Shown here: positions 44,049 through 53,059 of the stretch, one piece after another
Layout: the number at the start of each line of letters is the position of its first letter
Numbering within the stretch: position 1 is the stretch's first letter
Source: JBDSZL01 sp039925145
Lineage (GTDB): Bacteria; Acidobacteriota; Vicinamibacteria; Vicinamibacterales; SCN-69-37
Length of the DNA stretch: 64,000 nucleotides
Assembly (NCBI GenBank): GCA_039925145.1
Contig: JBDSZL010000038.1
Coordinates: forward strand, 62,001 to 126,000
Direction: 5' to 3'
Notes under the pieces: generated by a model
Database searches by the model: none
Told to the model about the DNA's origin: nothing
Seen by the model: the letters and a program-made list of their open reading frames with translations, nothing else
Translations under genes and position numbers: made by a program

Positions 44049-44943
44049 CGATGGACCAGGCGGATTCGAGCTCGGCCAGTGAGGCGGCGTGGACGTCGCC
44101 GCCCCGTTGCTCGAGGTACGCTTCGAGTGCGTTGAAGCGTCTGGTGAATTTGTCGTTGGCCTGTGAGAGCGCGGCTTCCGGCTCGATGTCGAGCTTGCGC
44201 GCGAGATTGGCCAGCGAGAACAACACGTCGCCAAGCTCGTCGACGGCCCGGTCACGACCTTCCGTGAGTGCGGCCCGCAATTCGGCGACTTCCTCTTCGA
44301 TCTTCGTGACCACGTCGGGGGCGGAGGGCCAGTCGAAGCCGACGCTCGCCACGCGCGAGCCGATCGTATGCGCGCGCAGCAGAGCCGGCAGCGTACGCGG
44401 CAGCCCGGTCAGCACGCGGCGTTGGCTGCCGGCGGCGGTCTGTTCTTCGGCCTTGAGACGGCCCCATTGTTCGATGACCGCGTCAGGGCTGGTCAGATGC
44501 AGACGTCGGCGCTCGGCCGAGGTCAGAGGCCGGCCTGAGCCGGCGAACACGTGCGGATGGCGGCGGACCAGTTTGGCCGTCACGCCTTCCACCACGTCCG
44601 CGATATCGAAGCCGTTGGCATCGGCGGCCAGTTGCGCGTGAAAGATGCACTGGAACAGCACGTCGCCCAGTTCACCTCGCAGATCGTCGGCATCGGCGCG
44701 ATCGATCGCGTCCAAGGCTTCGTAGGCTTCCTCGAGGAGATAGCGGCGAAGGCTCTCATGCGTCTGCGCGAGGTCCCACGGACAGCCCCGAGGCGAACGT
44801 AGCACCCGCATCACGTCGACCAGGCGGTCGAACGCGCGGGCGGCGCGGCGCCGACGGGCGGTGGAGGGTCTGACGCCGGTCTTGCGTGCCGGGCGGGCAG
44901 AACGAGCAGTGGGAACACGATGTGCCAAACGACTGGGCCTCAA
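43954..44943 (-). CDS. mazG: Nucleoside triphosphate pyrophosphohydrolase MazG
   Basis: 329 residues from TTG 44943. Two MazG repeats are seen: EEAYEALDAIDRADADDLR with GELGDVLFQ, and EEEVAELRAALTEGRDR with DELGDVLFSL; the first follows SPRGCPWDLAQTHESL. MazG hydrolyses NTPs and dNTPs to monophosphates and clears damaged nucleotides. The first 38 residues are arginine rich and not part of the family, so the true start may be a later TTG/GTG or the ATG at VMRVLRS. The C-terminal 30 residues (Pro/Ala/Arg rich) lie wholly in the overlap with comEC and look like late extension. Confidence 0.9.
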   Translation of the reverse strand: MRPSRLAHRVPTARSARPARKTGVRPSTARRRRAARAFDRLVDVMRVLRSPRGCPWDLAQTHESLRRYLLEEAYEALDAIDRADADDLRGELGDVLFQCIFHAQLAADANGFDIADVVEGVTAKLVRRHPHVFAGSGRPLTSAERRRLHLTSPDAVIEQWGRLKAEEQTAAGSQRRVLTGLPRTLPALLRAHTIGSRVASVGFDWPSAPDVVTKIEEEVAELRAALTEGRDRAVDELGDVLFSLANLARKLDIEPEAALSQANDKFTRRFNALEAYLEQRGGDVHAASLAELESAWSIVKAQEQKTRHQPATSAPPTSAPAPRGRRSRR

Positions 44944-44949
44944 GGCCTC

Positions 44950-44959
44950 ATGCTAGCAT
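44950..44959. promoter_or_regulatory. Palindromic extended -10 between mazG and the PhnP-like gene
   Basis: ATGCTAGCAT is a perfect 10-bp palindrome in the 25-bp divergent gap. Each strand reads TGC-TAGCAT, an extended -10 with 4 of 6 core matches. It lies 9 nt before the GTG on the plus strand and 6 nt before the TTG on the minus strand, so both mRNAs would start at or near the first codon. Confidence 0.45.
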
Positions 44960-44968
44960 TCAGTCTTT

Positions 44969-45772
44969 GTGCGTGTTTTGTTTCTCGGCACTGGCACGTC
45001 GCACGGCGTGCCGATGATCGGCTGTGAGTGCGCGGTCTGCCGATCGACTGACCCTCGCGACACCCGGCTTCGCTCGTCCATCTACGTCGAGTGCGACGAC
45101 GGGCTGCGTGTGCTCGTGGACACGACGACCGACCTGCGTCAGCAGGCGTTGCGCCACGGCATCCGGCGGGTCGACGCCATCCTCTTCACCCACTCGCATG
45201 CCGATCACATCATGGGGCTCGACGAGGTCCGCCGGTTCAACATGATGAGCGGGCAGCCGATGCCGATTTTTGCCGAGCGCCACACGCTCGAGGATCTGCG
45301 CCGGACGTTTGGCTACGTATTTCGATCCGATGCGCCCCGCGGCGGCGGGGTGCCCGACCTGCGACTGTGGGAGATTGGCGGACCGTTCTGCTTGGGCGGG
45401 CAGGAAGTGGTGCCCGTGCCGATTCTGCACGGCTCGTGGCAAATCCTGGGATTCCGGCTGGGCGGGCTGGCGTATTTGACCGATTGCAGCGGCATTCCGC
45501 CTGCATCGATGGCGCTGCTCGCCGGGGTAGACGTGCTGGTGCTCGACGCGCTCCGCCGGACGCCGCATCCGACGCACTTCACGCTCGATCAGGCGATTGC
45601 CATCTCGCAGCAGCTGGGAGCGCGGCAGACATACTTCACGCACATTGCCCACGAGCTCGGCCATGCAGCGGTGAGTGCCGAATTGCCACACGGCGTCGCG
45701 CTCGCCTACGACGGCCTCCTGTTGGACGTGCCGCCGGTCGACGCCGTGCGCTCCACCGCGGTGCTCCACTAG
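44969..45772 (+). CDS. MBL-fold metallo-hydrolase, PhnP-like
   Basis: 267 residues from GTG 44969. FLGTGTSHGVPMIGCECAVC at the start carries the three-cysteine second zinc site of PhnP (Cys19, 21, 24). The catalytic motif THSHADHIMG is at 74-83, with HGSWQILGFR and YLTDCSGIP further on. PhnP hydrolyses 5-phosphoribosyl 1,2-cyclic phosphate, but no phosphonate genes are here and relatives include other phosphodiesterases. ribF starts 8 bp after the stop and is likely in the same transcript. Confidence 0.88.
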   Translation: MRVLFLGTGTSHGVPMIGCECAVCRSTDPRDTRLRSSIYVECDDGLRVLVDTTTDLRQQALRHGIRRVDAILFTHSHADHIMGLDEVRRFNMMSGQPMPIFAERHTLEDLRRTFGYVFRSDAPRGGGVPDLRLWEIGGPFCLGGQEVVPVPILHGSWQILGFRLGGLAYLTDCSGIPPASMALLAGVDVLVLDALRRTPHPTHFTLDQAIAISQQLGARQTYFTHIAHELGHAAVSAELPHGVALAYDGLLLDVPPVDAVRSTAVLH

Positions 45773-45779
45773 GCTACCG

Positions 45780-46712
45780 ATGCGAGTCGCCTACTTTCCG
45801 GATGCGCCGCGGCCGGACTGGCCGCGGCCGGTCGTGGCGCTCGGCAACTTCGACGGTCTGCACCGTGGTCATCAGAAACTGATCGACGAGGTCCGCCGCC
45901 AGGCACAGGAACGGGCCGGCACGTCGGTGGCACTGATCTTCGATCCGCATCCGCCGCGCGTGCTGCGCCCGGACAAGGCGCCGGCCATGCTCATGACGCT
46001 CGAGCAAAAGCTCGAGGCGTTCGAGCGCGCGGGGCTCGATGCCGTGGCCATCGTCCGCTTCACGCGTGAACTGTCGCGCTGGGAGCCGGAGCTGTTCGTC
46101 GAGACCGTGATCATTGACTGGCTGCGGGCCGCTGAAGTGTGGGTGGGTGCCAATTTTCTGTTTGGCCGGGATCGGTCCGGGACCTTCACGCTGCTGCGCG
46201 CGCTGGGCGAAGACCGGGGCTTCCTCGTCGAGACGATCGACCCGGTCCGGTACAAAGACTTTGTGGTGTCCAGCACCCGGATCCGCCACCTGGTCGGCGA
46301 AGGGCGGGTCGACGAGGCGGGCTCGCTGCTGGGCCATCACTACTTCATCGACGGGCAGGTGGTGCATGGCGAGGCGCGCGGCCGGCAGTTGGGCTTCCCA
46401 ACCGCAAACCTGCGCACGCAGAACGAGCTCGTGCCGGCCAACGGCATCTACGCCACCTTGGTTCTGCTCGGGTCAGATTGGCACGCCGCGGTCACCAGCA
46501 TCGGCGTGCGACCGACGATCGGCGACGGGCAATTCACGGTCGAGACGTTCATTCTGGACGGCGAACATGATTTGTACGGGACGACGCAGCGTCTGGCGTT
46601 CGTCAAGTGGCTCCGTCCCGAACTGAAGTTCGAGGACTTGGATGCTCTGAAGACCCAGATGGCGAGAGACGTGGCGGACGCTGCCGCGCTCTTCCGCCAG
46701 ATGGGCCTCTAG
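45780..46712 (+). CDS. ribF: Bifunctional riboflavin kinase / FAD synthetase
   Basis: 310 residues from ATG 45780. The FAD synthetase domain has VVALGNFDGLHRGHQ (about 18-32) and VSSTRIRHLVGEGRV; the riboflavin kinase domain has HGEARGRQLGFPTANL and GVRPTIGDGQFTVETFI. It converts riboflavin to FMN and then FAD, which the ETF proteins in this window need. Start was chosen over the longer frame, which lies inside the preceding gene. Confidence 0.96.
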   Translation: MRVAYFPDAPRPDWPRPVVALGNFDGLHRGHQKLIDEVRRQAQERAGTSVALIFDPHPPRVLRPDKAPAMLMTLEQKLEAFERAGLDAVAIVRFTRELSRWEPELFVETVIIDWLRAAEVWVGANFLFGRDRSGTFTLLRALGEDRGFLVETIDPVRYKDFVVSSTRIRHLVGEGRVDEAGSLLGHHYFIDGQVVHGEARGRQLGFPTANLRTQNELVPANGIYATLVLLGSDWHAAVTSIGVRPTIGDGQFTVETFILDGEHDLYGTTQRLAFVKWLRPELKFEDLDALKTQMARDVADAAALFRQMGL

Positions 46713-46789
46713 ACGCGACCCATCGAAAGGCCGTTCCGCGCCCGGGACGGCCTGGCACCAGGCGGCATGCGGGTCTGCCTGTTCCACGC

Positions 46790-46795
46790 TAGAAT
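46790..46795 (+). promoter_or_regulatory. Candidate -10 before the small gene at 46805
   Basis: TAGAAT (5 of 6) lies 9 nt before the ATG of the small gene; no -35 at normal spacing and no Shine-Dalgarno. It would give a leader of about 2-3 nt. Confidence 0.4.
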
Positions 46796-46804
46796 CTGTC
46801 TCGG

Positions 46805-47080
46805 ATGTCCCATGCCTTCACGCTGCATCTGCCAGTCGAGCACCCTTATCGGGGGCTGGCGGCAGACGTTGCAGCGCGGTTTGCGGAGACCGTCGGGGGC
46901 AGCAGCGCGGAGGCACAGGCGTTCGGTGTCGAGGTGGCCGCCGGCGTGGAGTCGGTCGCCGCCTCGGGCGAGGCGATTGACCTGGTGTTCGACCGCGCGC
47001 ACTTGGGGGTGGAGGTGGCCATCCGCTGCGGTCCCGAGTTGCGCCTGATTCGCCATGTGCTGCCCGCCATCAAGAAATAG
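46805..47080 (+). CDS. Small conserved-looking protein of unknown function
   Basis: 91 residues, not recognised with certainty. Codon use fits the neighbours and it is placed cleanly between ribF (92 bp before) and cysS (18 bp after), so it is probably real. The pattern FTLHLPVEHPYRGLAADV, then IDLVFDRAHLGVEVAIRCG, faintly resembles the first and last strands of an anti-sigma/HATPase (RsbW-like) domain, but no ATP-binding N box is present. No signal peptide or transmembrane segment. It could be a partner-binding half domain; that is speculation. Confidence 0.6.
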   Translation: MSHAFTLHLPVEHPYRGLAADVAARFAETVGGSSAEAQAFGVEVAAGVESVAASGEAIDLVFDRAHLGVEVAIRCGPELRLIRHVLPAIKK

Positions 47081-47098
47081 ACTCCGCCGTACTCTCTC

Positions 47099-48511
47099 AT
47101 GCGCCTTTACAACACCCTCACCCGGACTGAAGACGACTTCGTTCCTGCCGATGGCAAGACCGTCCGCATGTACAACTGCGGGCTCACCGTGTACGCGCGC
47201 GGCCACATCGGCAACTTCAGGACCTTCGTCAGTCTGGACGTGCTGCGTCGGGCCTTGAAGTACCAGGACGGATACGCGGTCCGTCAGGTCACCAACTACA
47301 CCGACGTGGACGACAAGACGATCGGCGCGGCCTCGGCCGCCGGTGTGCCGTTGCGCGAGTACACGGACCGGTTCATCGCCGCCTTCGAGCAGGATGCGGC
47401 GGCGATGGGGCTCGAGCCGGTCGAGGAACATCCGCGCGCGACCGACGACGCGAACATGCGCGCGATGGCTGACATGATCGAGCAGCTCACCGCGCGCGGC
47501 CACACGTACCAGTCCGACGGGTCCGTCTATTTCCGCATTGCGTCGCTACCCGGCTACGGCAAGCTGGCGCGGCTCGACCATGAGGGCATCCAGGCGGGCG
47601 CCCGTGTGGATGCCGATGAGTACGCAAAACAGGACGCGCGTGATTTCGTGCTCTGGAAGGCGGCAAAGCCCGGTGAGCCAAGCTGGGACTTCGGCTTTGG
47701 ACCGGGACGGCCGGGCTGGCATATCGAGTGCTCGGCCATGGCGCTTCGTCTGCTGGGTGAGCCTCCGATCGATATCCACGGTGGAGGCATCGATCTGATC
47801 TTTCCGCATCACGAGAACGAGATCGCGCAAGCCGAGGGTGCGACGGGCCATCCGTTTGTCCGCTTCTGGGTCCACGTCGAGTTCCTGAACATGGACAACG
47901 AGAAGATGTCCAAGTCGCTCGGCAACGTGTTCACGATTCCGGACATCGTCGCGCAGGGGTACCGCCCCTCCGCGCTGCGGTTTCTGCTGATGTCGGTGCA
48001 CTACCGTAAGCAGCTCACGTTCAACTGGGAGATTCTCGACCAGGCGGAGGCGGCGTTGACCCGGCTCTCGGATTTCGCGGCCCGTCTCGAGACCGTCACA
48101 GGTGGCCCGGCGCACGACGCCGTTGCCGTTCGGCTCGAACGCGCGCGCGTCGACTTCCGCGAGAAGATTGCGAGCGACCTCAACGTGCCCGCCGCCCTGG
48201 GCGTGGTGTTCGATCTCGTGCGCGAGATGAACGCCGCGATCGACCAGGGGGACGTCGGCGCTCCAGATGCCCACGAAATCCGCGGCTTGTTCGACCAGTT
48301 CGACCGTGTCTTCGGCGTGCTGGCACTCCGGCAGCAGGAAGACCGGCAGCCGCCAGTGCCCGTGGAAGAAATTGAAGGCCTGATCGACGAACGCCGCTTG
48401 GCGCGTCAGGCCCGGCAGTTCGCCCGCGCGGACGAAATCCTCCAGACGCTTGACTCGCGCGGTATCGTGCTCGAAGACTCCGCGTCCGGCACCCGCTGGA
48501 AGCGCAAGTAG
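47099..48511 (+). CDS. cysS: Cysteinyl-tRNA synthetase
   Basis: 470 residues. HIGH motif in MYNCGLTVYARGHIGNF (about 24-40) with the zinc Cys27, second zinc site in GWHIECSAM and HHENEIAQAE, and the KMSKS loop EKMSKSLGN near 268-276. It charges tRNA-Cys, the same cysteine pool used by BshC. The ATG is 18 bp after the small gene. Ends with the anticodon-binding domain (QFARADEILQTLDSRGIVLED). Confidence 0.97.
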   Translation: MRLYNTLTRTEDDFVPADGKTVRMYNCGLTVYARGHIGNFRTFVSLDVLRRALKYQDGYAVRQVTNYTDVDDKTIGAASAAGVPLREYTDRFIAAFEQDAAAMGLEPVEEHPRATDDANMRAMADMIEQLTARGHTYQSDGSVYFRIASLPGYGKLARLDHEGIQAGARVDADEYAKQDARDFVLWKAAKPGEPSWDFGFGPGRPGWHIECSAMALRLLGEPPIDIHGGGIDLIFPHHENEIAQAEGATGHPFVRFWVHVEFLNMDNEKMSKSLGNVFTIPDIVAQGYRPSALRFLLMSVHYRKQLTFNWEILDQAEAALTRLSDFAARLETVTGGPAHDAVAVRLERARVDFREKIASDLNVPAALGVVFDLVREMNAAIDQGDVGAPDAHEIRGLFDQFDRVFGVLALRQQEDRQPPVPVEEIEGLIDERRLARQARQFARADEILQTLDSRGIVLEDSASGTRWKRK

Positions 48512-48555
48512 CCGACTCTGCCGTGAGTGGTGGACGTCGCCGGGAGTTGCCTCTG

Positions 48556-51102
48556 ATGATCCGGCCAAAGTCGCTCGCCAGTCTCCTTCTGTTCTCATGG
48601 CTGTTGTGCATCGCCGGCTGCGGTGGCTCGCGCCACCTCGACGGTCCGCTTGCACCTGCCGACGCGAACGGCGACGGCCGCATCACCGTCGGCGAGCTCG
48701 ACGATGCGCTTGCCGATCGGCTGGAGGAGCCGGGTGGACGCGCGGCGGAGGGCGGCAGGGCAGGGGCGCTGGTGCTCGAGTGCGATCGATCGCCACGAGA
48801 CTCCGTCATCAACACAGATGCCGAACGGCTGTGTATCGAGGCACACCCGCTGTGGGGAGCGCCCGCGTTACGCGTGCGTGATGTGCTGGCCCAGCGCCGT
48901 GTGGTGCCCCGAGCGGGCCGCATGTGGGTGCTCGGTCTCGACCTCGCGCTCGTACTCGCCGCGCCCTGGGTGGCGGGGCGCGTTGTCAACGGTGCGGGCT
49001 GGCGGTTCAGGCGGCGGACAAAAGGGGCGTGGTTCAGGATTCCAGCCGGGTGGCAATGGCTACTCTGCGGTGTCAGCGGAGCGATTCTTGGCGGCATCGC
49101 GACGGTGATCCTGCTGGTCGTGAGTCTGGGCCTGCCGTGGAGCTGGGATGGTCGAGCCGCTGCGTTCCTGACACTGTCGGCCCGTTCCGTGATTGCGTTC
49201 GTCGTGATTGGAGCCGGCGCCGCACTGGCGCGAGGCGTGAAGATCGCGGGAGACTCGACGCGGATCCTGCGCCTCGAAGTCTCAACGCCGGGTCCGGCGC
49301 AGTCGGCTCGGGCGGCGAGCGCCCCAGCCCAGGTCGAGCATCCGCGTCGACCCGTTCCCAAGAACATCCTGATCTGCTGCGACGGCACAGGCAATCGAGC
49401 CGAGGCGATGGAAGGCACGGTCCGCGTGGTGTCGAACGTGCGACGCTTCTACGAGTTCGCGACGTCCAGCGCCGACTCGCGATGGCATCAGGAGAAGTGG
49501 TACGACGACGGCGTCGGAACCGGCACGTCGGGCGAGAGCAAACGAATTGGCCTGCTGGCGCGCCTCCTCAGCTGGATTGGCCAGAACACACCAGTGCGCG
49601 TCGTGAGTGTGCTCGAGAAGCTGCGGATGGTCTACGAGCTCGGCTTCGGCATCGGGATCACTGAGAACATCTCGCAGGCGTATCGGCAGATCGTCCGCAT
49701 GTACGAGCCCGGCGATCGTATTTTTCTCGTGGGGTTCTCGCGGGGTGCCTACACGGCCCGATGCGTGGCCGATGTCATCGACGACGTCGGGCTGCTCAAG
49801 GCGGAGCACATCAGGTTTGCGCCCGATGTCGTGCAGTTCTATCGGTATCGCACCGGCACGGACCAGCATGTGGCGTTGCGGCCAGAGCTGTTGCACGAGA
49901 ACGTGCAGATCGAGTTTCTCGGTCTGTGGGACACCGTGGCGTCGCTCGGCGTGCCGCTCTGGGGCTGGTCGTTCTCGGTCGGCGGGCTCTGGAGCAACGA
50001 GGGCTTCGGCGTGACCGATATCACCAACTGCAAGGTGGTTCGGCATGCCCTCTCGATGGACGAGGAGCGCTCGCAGTTCTTTCCGACGCTCTTCGATGAA
50101 AGCTCCGTGTCGACGCGGGGTGGGGACATTCAGCAGCGATGGTTCAGAGGGTCGCACTCGGGGGTGGGCGGAGGCTACGTGGACAGTTCGCTCTCCGATA
50201 TCTCGCTCCAGTGGATGATGCAGGAAGCCACGGCGCACCATCTCCTGGTCGACGGCGGCTGGCAGCAGACGCTGCATCCGAACGATCTCGGGGCGGTCAT
50301 CACTCAAATCGAGCGCCAGCGCGCGTGGCGGCTGAGCGGCGCGTGGCCTCGCTGGCATCCCTGTGACACCGCTGACGCCAGGCGCAGCGAGGGGTTTGGC
50401 GTGCTCGACGGGTCGGTCGTCCTTCGCAGCGCGCATGCCGCTTCTCTGCGTGCGGAGCACGCGCCCGTGGGAAGCGACGAGCTCTTCACGCTGTCGATCG
50501 GGGAGCGCGCGACCGTGGCGATTCGCGCGGATCAGGGATGGCAGCGATCGGGTGTGGTCATGGAACGCGGCGGACGCTATCGCGTGAGATACGTCGGCGG
50601 CCTGTGGCGCGACCGCGAAGGCGCCTTCTGCGGTCCGGCCGGTCAGGACGCGACAGGACGCGACATCCGTCGCGGCCTGAATTGGGGCAAACGCTATGTG
50701 CCTGGTCGGTGGATGGAGCTCGTCGGTCACGTGGCGCATCCCCGGGTGTGGCCGGCTCGCGAGTTGCCGGCGTCACGTCTACTGAAGTATCTGGTCGTGC
50801 GTGAGCCACACGAGCTCACGGCCAGCCTGATTCCGCTGGGGCATCACCTCGAGACCGATGAGCGTGGCGTCGACGTGGTGATGAGCGCGCCTGCTGGCGT
50901 GTTCTACGCATTTGCGAACGACTGGTGGCTGTTCTACGACAACAACAGCGGCAGCATTGTGGTGGAGATAGAGCGGGTGTGTGAGACATCAGCGCAAACG
51001 CCCTGCTACGTTGTCAGCGAAGACGGAACGGTGACGAGGCTGCCGTCTGTCGTGTCCGCGCCTGGCAGCGAGAGTCACGCGCCAGGAACATCCCAGCTCT
51101 GA
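48556..51102 (+). CDS. Lipoprotein with EF-hand, DUF2235 alpha/beta-hydrolase domain and C-terminal beta-sandwich
   Basis: 848 residues from ATG 48556 (GGGAG 9 nt upstream; a GTG at 48523 is the alternative). A lipobox IAGC puts the lipidated Cys at 22. An EF-hand loop DANGDGRITVGE is at 36-47. Hydrophobic segments follow (about 120-225, up to three helices). The DUF2235 domain starts with KNILICCDGTGNRAEAM and has the nucleophile elbow GFSRGAYTARC and DIGVG-like HSGVGGGYVDSS. The C-terminal about 100 residues resemble the LecA-like sandwich found on hydrolases (FYAFANDWWLFYDNNSGSI). DUF2235 includes phospholipase effectors; the substrate here is unknown. It follows cysS by 44 bp. Confidence 0.8.
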   Translation: MIRPKSLASLLLFSWLLCIAGCGGSRHLDGPLAPADANGDGRITVGELDDALADRLEEPGGRAAEGGRAGALVLECDRSPRDSVINTDAERLCIEAHPLWGAPALRVRDVLAQRRVVPRAGRMWVLGLDLALVLAAPWVAGRVVNGAGWRFRRRTKGAWFRIPAGWQWLLCGVSGAILGGIATVILLVVSLGLPWSWDGRAAAFLTLSARSVIAFVVIGAGAALARGVKIAGDSTRILRLEVSTPGPAQSARAASAPAQVEHPRRPVPKNILICCDGTGNRAEAMEGTVRVVSNVRRFYEFATSSADSRWHQEKWYDDGVGTGTSGESKRIGLLARLLSWIGQNTPVRVVSVLEKLRMVYELGFGIGITENISQAYRQIVRMYEPGDRIFLVGFSRGAYTARCVADVIDDVGLLKAEHIRFAPDVVQFYRYRTGTDQHVALRPELLHENVQIEFLGLWDTVASLGVPLWGWSFSVGGLWSNEGFGVTDITNCKVVRHALSMDEERSQFFPTLFDESSVSTRGGDIQQRWFRGSHSGVGGGYVDSSLSDISLQWMMQEATAHHLLVDGGWQQTLHPNDLGAVITQIERQRAWRLSGAWPRWHPCDTADARRSEGFGVLDGSVVLRSAHAASLRAEHAPVGSDELFTLSIGERATVAIRADQGWQRSGVVMERGGRYRVRYVGGLWRDREGAFCGPAGQDATGRDIRRGLNWGKRYVPGRWMELVGHVAHPRVWPARELPASRLLKYLVVREPHELTASLIPLGHHLETDERGVDVVMSAPAGVFYAFANDWWLFYDNNSGSIVVEIERVCETSAQTPCYVVSEDGTVTRLPSVVSAPGSESHAPGTSQL

Positions 51103-51182
51103 CTGCCAACGACCGGCGAGCGTGTGACAGTCTGTGTGCTGCCGCAGTACACTGCCTGTGCCAGCTCGCAAAGGGGTCGTTG

Positions 51183-52958
51183 ATGAGAGTTCGTCTGCAC
51201 GTCGTGCTCGGCTCGATCGCGCTTGGCGTTGCGGTAGTGTGCTCAACGCTGCTGGCCCAGGCCCCCACTCCGGTCCCCGCCAACCAGCCCGCATCTGGTG
51301 CCGCTCCCGGCCAGGAGACTCCGGCGTTTCGCGCGGGAACGACGCTCGTCCCATTGGACGTCCGCGTGCTCGACAGCAAGGGCCGTCCGATTACCGATCT
51401 CACGCAGAGTGATTTCAGGGTGTTCGAGAATGGCGCGCCTCAGGAGGTTCGGCACTTCTCGGTGCAGGAGCTCAAGGCTGAGCCTGCCTTGAAGGACGCG
51501 CCGCTCCGGCGCGCCGATAGCCCGTCTGTGCTTGCGCCGCAGAACTTCCGTGTGTTTCTGATTTACCTGGGTCGGGGCGACGTCAATGGCCCGGCCGGCG
51601 GCGTGGATGGGATCATCCATTTCGTGCGCGATCGGCTGTTGCCTCAGGACCGGGTCGCCATCTTCGCCTGGAATCGTTCGACCGATCTCACGACGGACCG
51701 CGCGAGCACGCTCGCGGTGCTCGAGCGTTTCAAACAGCAATACCGTGGCGTCGAACGACAGCTGTCGGAGTACTTCAAGTCGCCCGCGTGGTTTTATGGC
51801 AGCCGCCAGGTCCCTGCGTGGGCCCAGAAGAGCATCGACAACGTATTCCACGGGCCTGAAGGGGCGGCCACCCGCACGTTGAGCACGGGCGCGTTGCCGC
51901 AGGCGACGCAGATGGAGAGGGACGTGCGCGATCAGTACGACCTCTTCAACGCCTCCCCAAGCGACAGCTTCGCGCAAGCCAGGCTCGAGACGATGGGCCT
52001 GAGCCTCGAAGAGTTCGCGTCCGAGACGGCTCAGACGATGCAGGATCAGAGCAACCTGTACGCGGCGATCGAATATCTGCGGCACGTGGACGGCGAGAAG
52101 CATCTGGTCTACGTGGCCGAATACGGACTGCAATTGTCCCGGTGGGAGTTCGACAGGAATCTGGGCCGTGCCGCGGCAGACGCGCGCGTCGTGCTCGACG
52201 TCCTGCGCACCGGCGGCACCGTCTTCGTGGGCGCGGGGGCGGCCGAGCAACGGACGCCGTCACGCGGCCTGGGGCCTGCAGCGATACGAAGCATGCAGCC
52301 CGCAGCGACTTCCCGTCTGATCGCGGAGCTGACAGGCGGCCGGTCGGACGCGAATCGCATGTCTGCGGCCAAGTCGACCGATCTGATTGACGACTCGAGC
52401 CGCTTCTACTATCTGCTCGGCTATTACCCGGCGAACCAGCGGTGGGACGGCCGGTTCCGTCAAGTGACCGTGGCGGTCAACCGCCCTGGCGCGACGGTCA
52501 TGTATCGGCACGGCTATTACGCCAGTGAGCCCGCGTCGCGTATCGATCGGCAGAGCGTCATGACGTACGGACGCATGATGAGTGCCGCGACGACCGCCAT
52601 TGAGATTCCAGATATTCGCATCACGGGCGGTGCATCCCTGTCGTCGGCCGGCGCGGTCGCATTGAATGTCACCCTCGATATCTCCCGCATCCACTTCGAA
52701 TCGGCCGCGGGCAGCCGGACGGCTTCGGTCGAAGTCGCGGCCTTCTGCATCGACGATCATCAGCGTCCGCTGGGCGAAGCGCACCACACCGTGAGCCTGA
52801 CGTTTACCGATGCGCGATACGCCGATGTTCTGAAGTCAGGCGCTCCGGTCGCGTTCACGATTCCTGTCACAGGGGTGCCAGAGGCAGTAAAGGTGGTGGT
52901 CTACGACTACCGCGCGGACCTCACAGGCAGCGTCAATCTCAAGCTGCCGAAGCGCTAA
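51183..52958 (+). CDS. VWFA-related secreted protein of the acidobacterial type
   Basis: 591 residues from ATG 51183 with AAAGGGG 6 nt upstream. A signal peptide (about 1-26, ending TLLAQA) is followed by TTLVPLDVRVLDSKGRPITDL and QSDFRVFENGAPQEVRHFSV, the repeated start of this family, then a VWA-like fold in which the MIDAS DxSxS is not visible. YYLLGYYPANQRWDGRFRQV is another family signature. These proteins are very numerous in Acidobacteria and are thought to be extracytoplasmic; no function is established. Confidence 0.88.
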   Translation: MRVRLHVVLGSIALGVAVVCSTLLAQAPTPVPANQPASGAAPGQETPAFRAGTTLVPLDVRVLDSKGRPITDLTQSDFRVFENGAPQEVRHFSVQELKAEPALKDAPLRRADSPSVLAPQNFRVFLIYLGRGDVNGPAGGVDGIIHFVRDRLLPQDRVAIFAWNRSTDLTTDRASTLAVLERFKQQYRGVERQLSEYFKSPAWFYGSRQVPAWAQKSIDNVFHGPEGAATRTLSTGALPQATQMERDVRDQYDLFNASPSDSFAQARLETMGLSLEEFASETAQTMQDQSNLYAAIEYLRHVDGEKHLVYVAEYGLQLSRWEFDRNLGRAAADARVVLDVLRTGGTVFVGAGAAEQRTPSRGLGPAAIRSMQPAATSRLIAELTGGRSDANRMSAAKSTDLIDDSSRFYYLLGYYPANQRWDGRFRQVTVAVNRPGATVMYRHGYYASEPASRIDRQSVMTYGRMMSAATTAIEIPDIRITGGASLSSAGAVALNVTLDISRIHFESAAGSRTASVEVAAFCIDDHQRPLGEAHHTVSLTFTDARYADVLKSGAPVAFTIPVTGVPEAVKVVVYDYRADLTGSVNLKLPKR

Positions 52959-53046
52959 GGCGGCGACGGTCGTGACGCCACGCAGGAGTCCCGATCGCGG
53001 CTCGGACGGAGTGCGACAGGTCAGGCCCGGCGGCACGAGCTCGGCC

Positions 53047-53052
53047 TATACT
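53047..53052 (+). promoter_or_regulatory. Candidate -10 of the NIPSNAP gene (leaderless arrangement)
   Basis: TATACT (5 of 6) ends 7 nt before the ATG at 53060; there is no Shine-Dalgarno in between. One of the clearest examples of this layout in the window. Confidence 0.6.
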
Positions 53053-53059
53053 GACTACG

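Noticed and set aside
43954..44943. mazG as part of a toxin-antitoxin system
   Set aside because: The protein has two pyrophosphohydrolase repeats and no mazE/mazF-like partner; it is a housekeeping nucleotide enzyme.
48556..52958. DUF2235 protein plus VWFA protein as a secretion-effector island
   Set aside because: No Hcp, VgrG, PAAR, immunity or secretion-machine genes nearby, and the DUF2235 protein carries its own lipoprotein signal.
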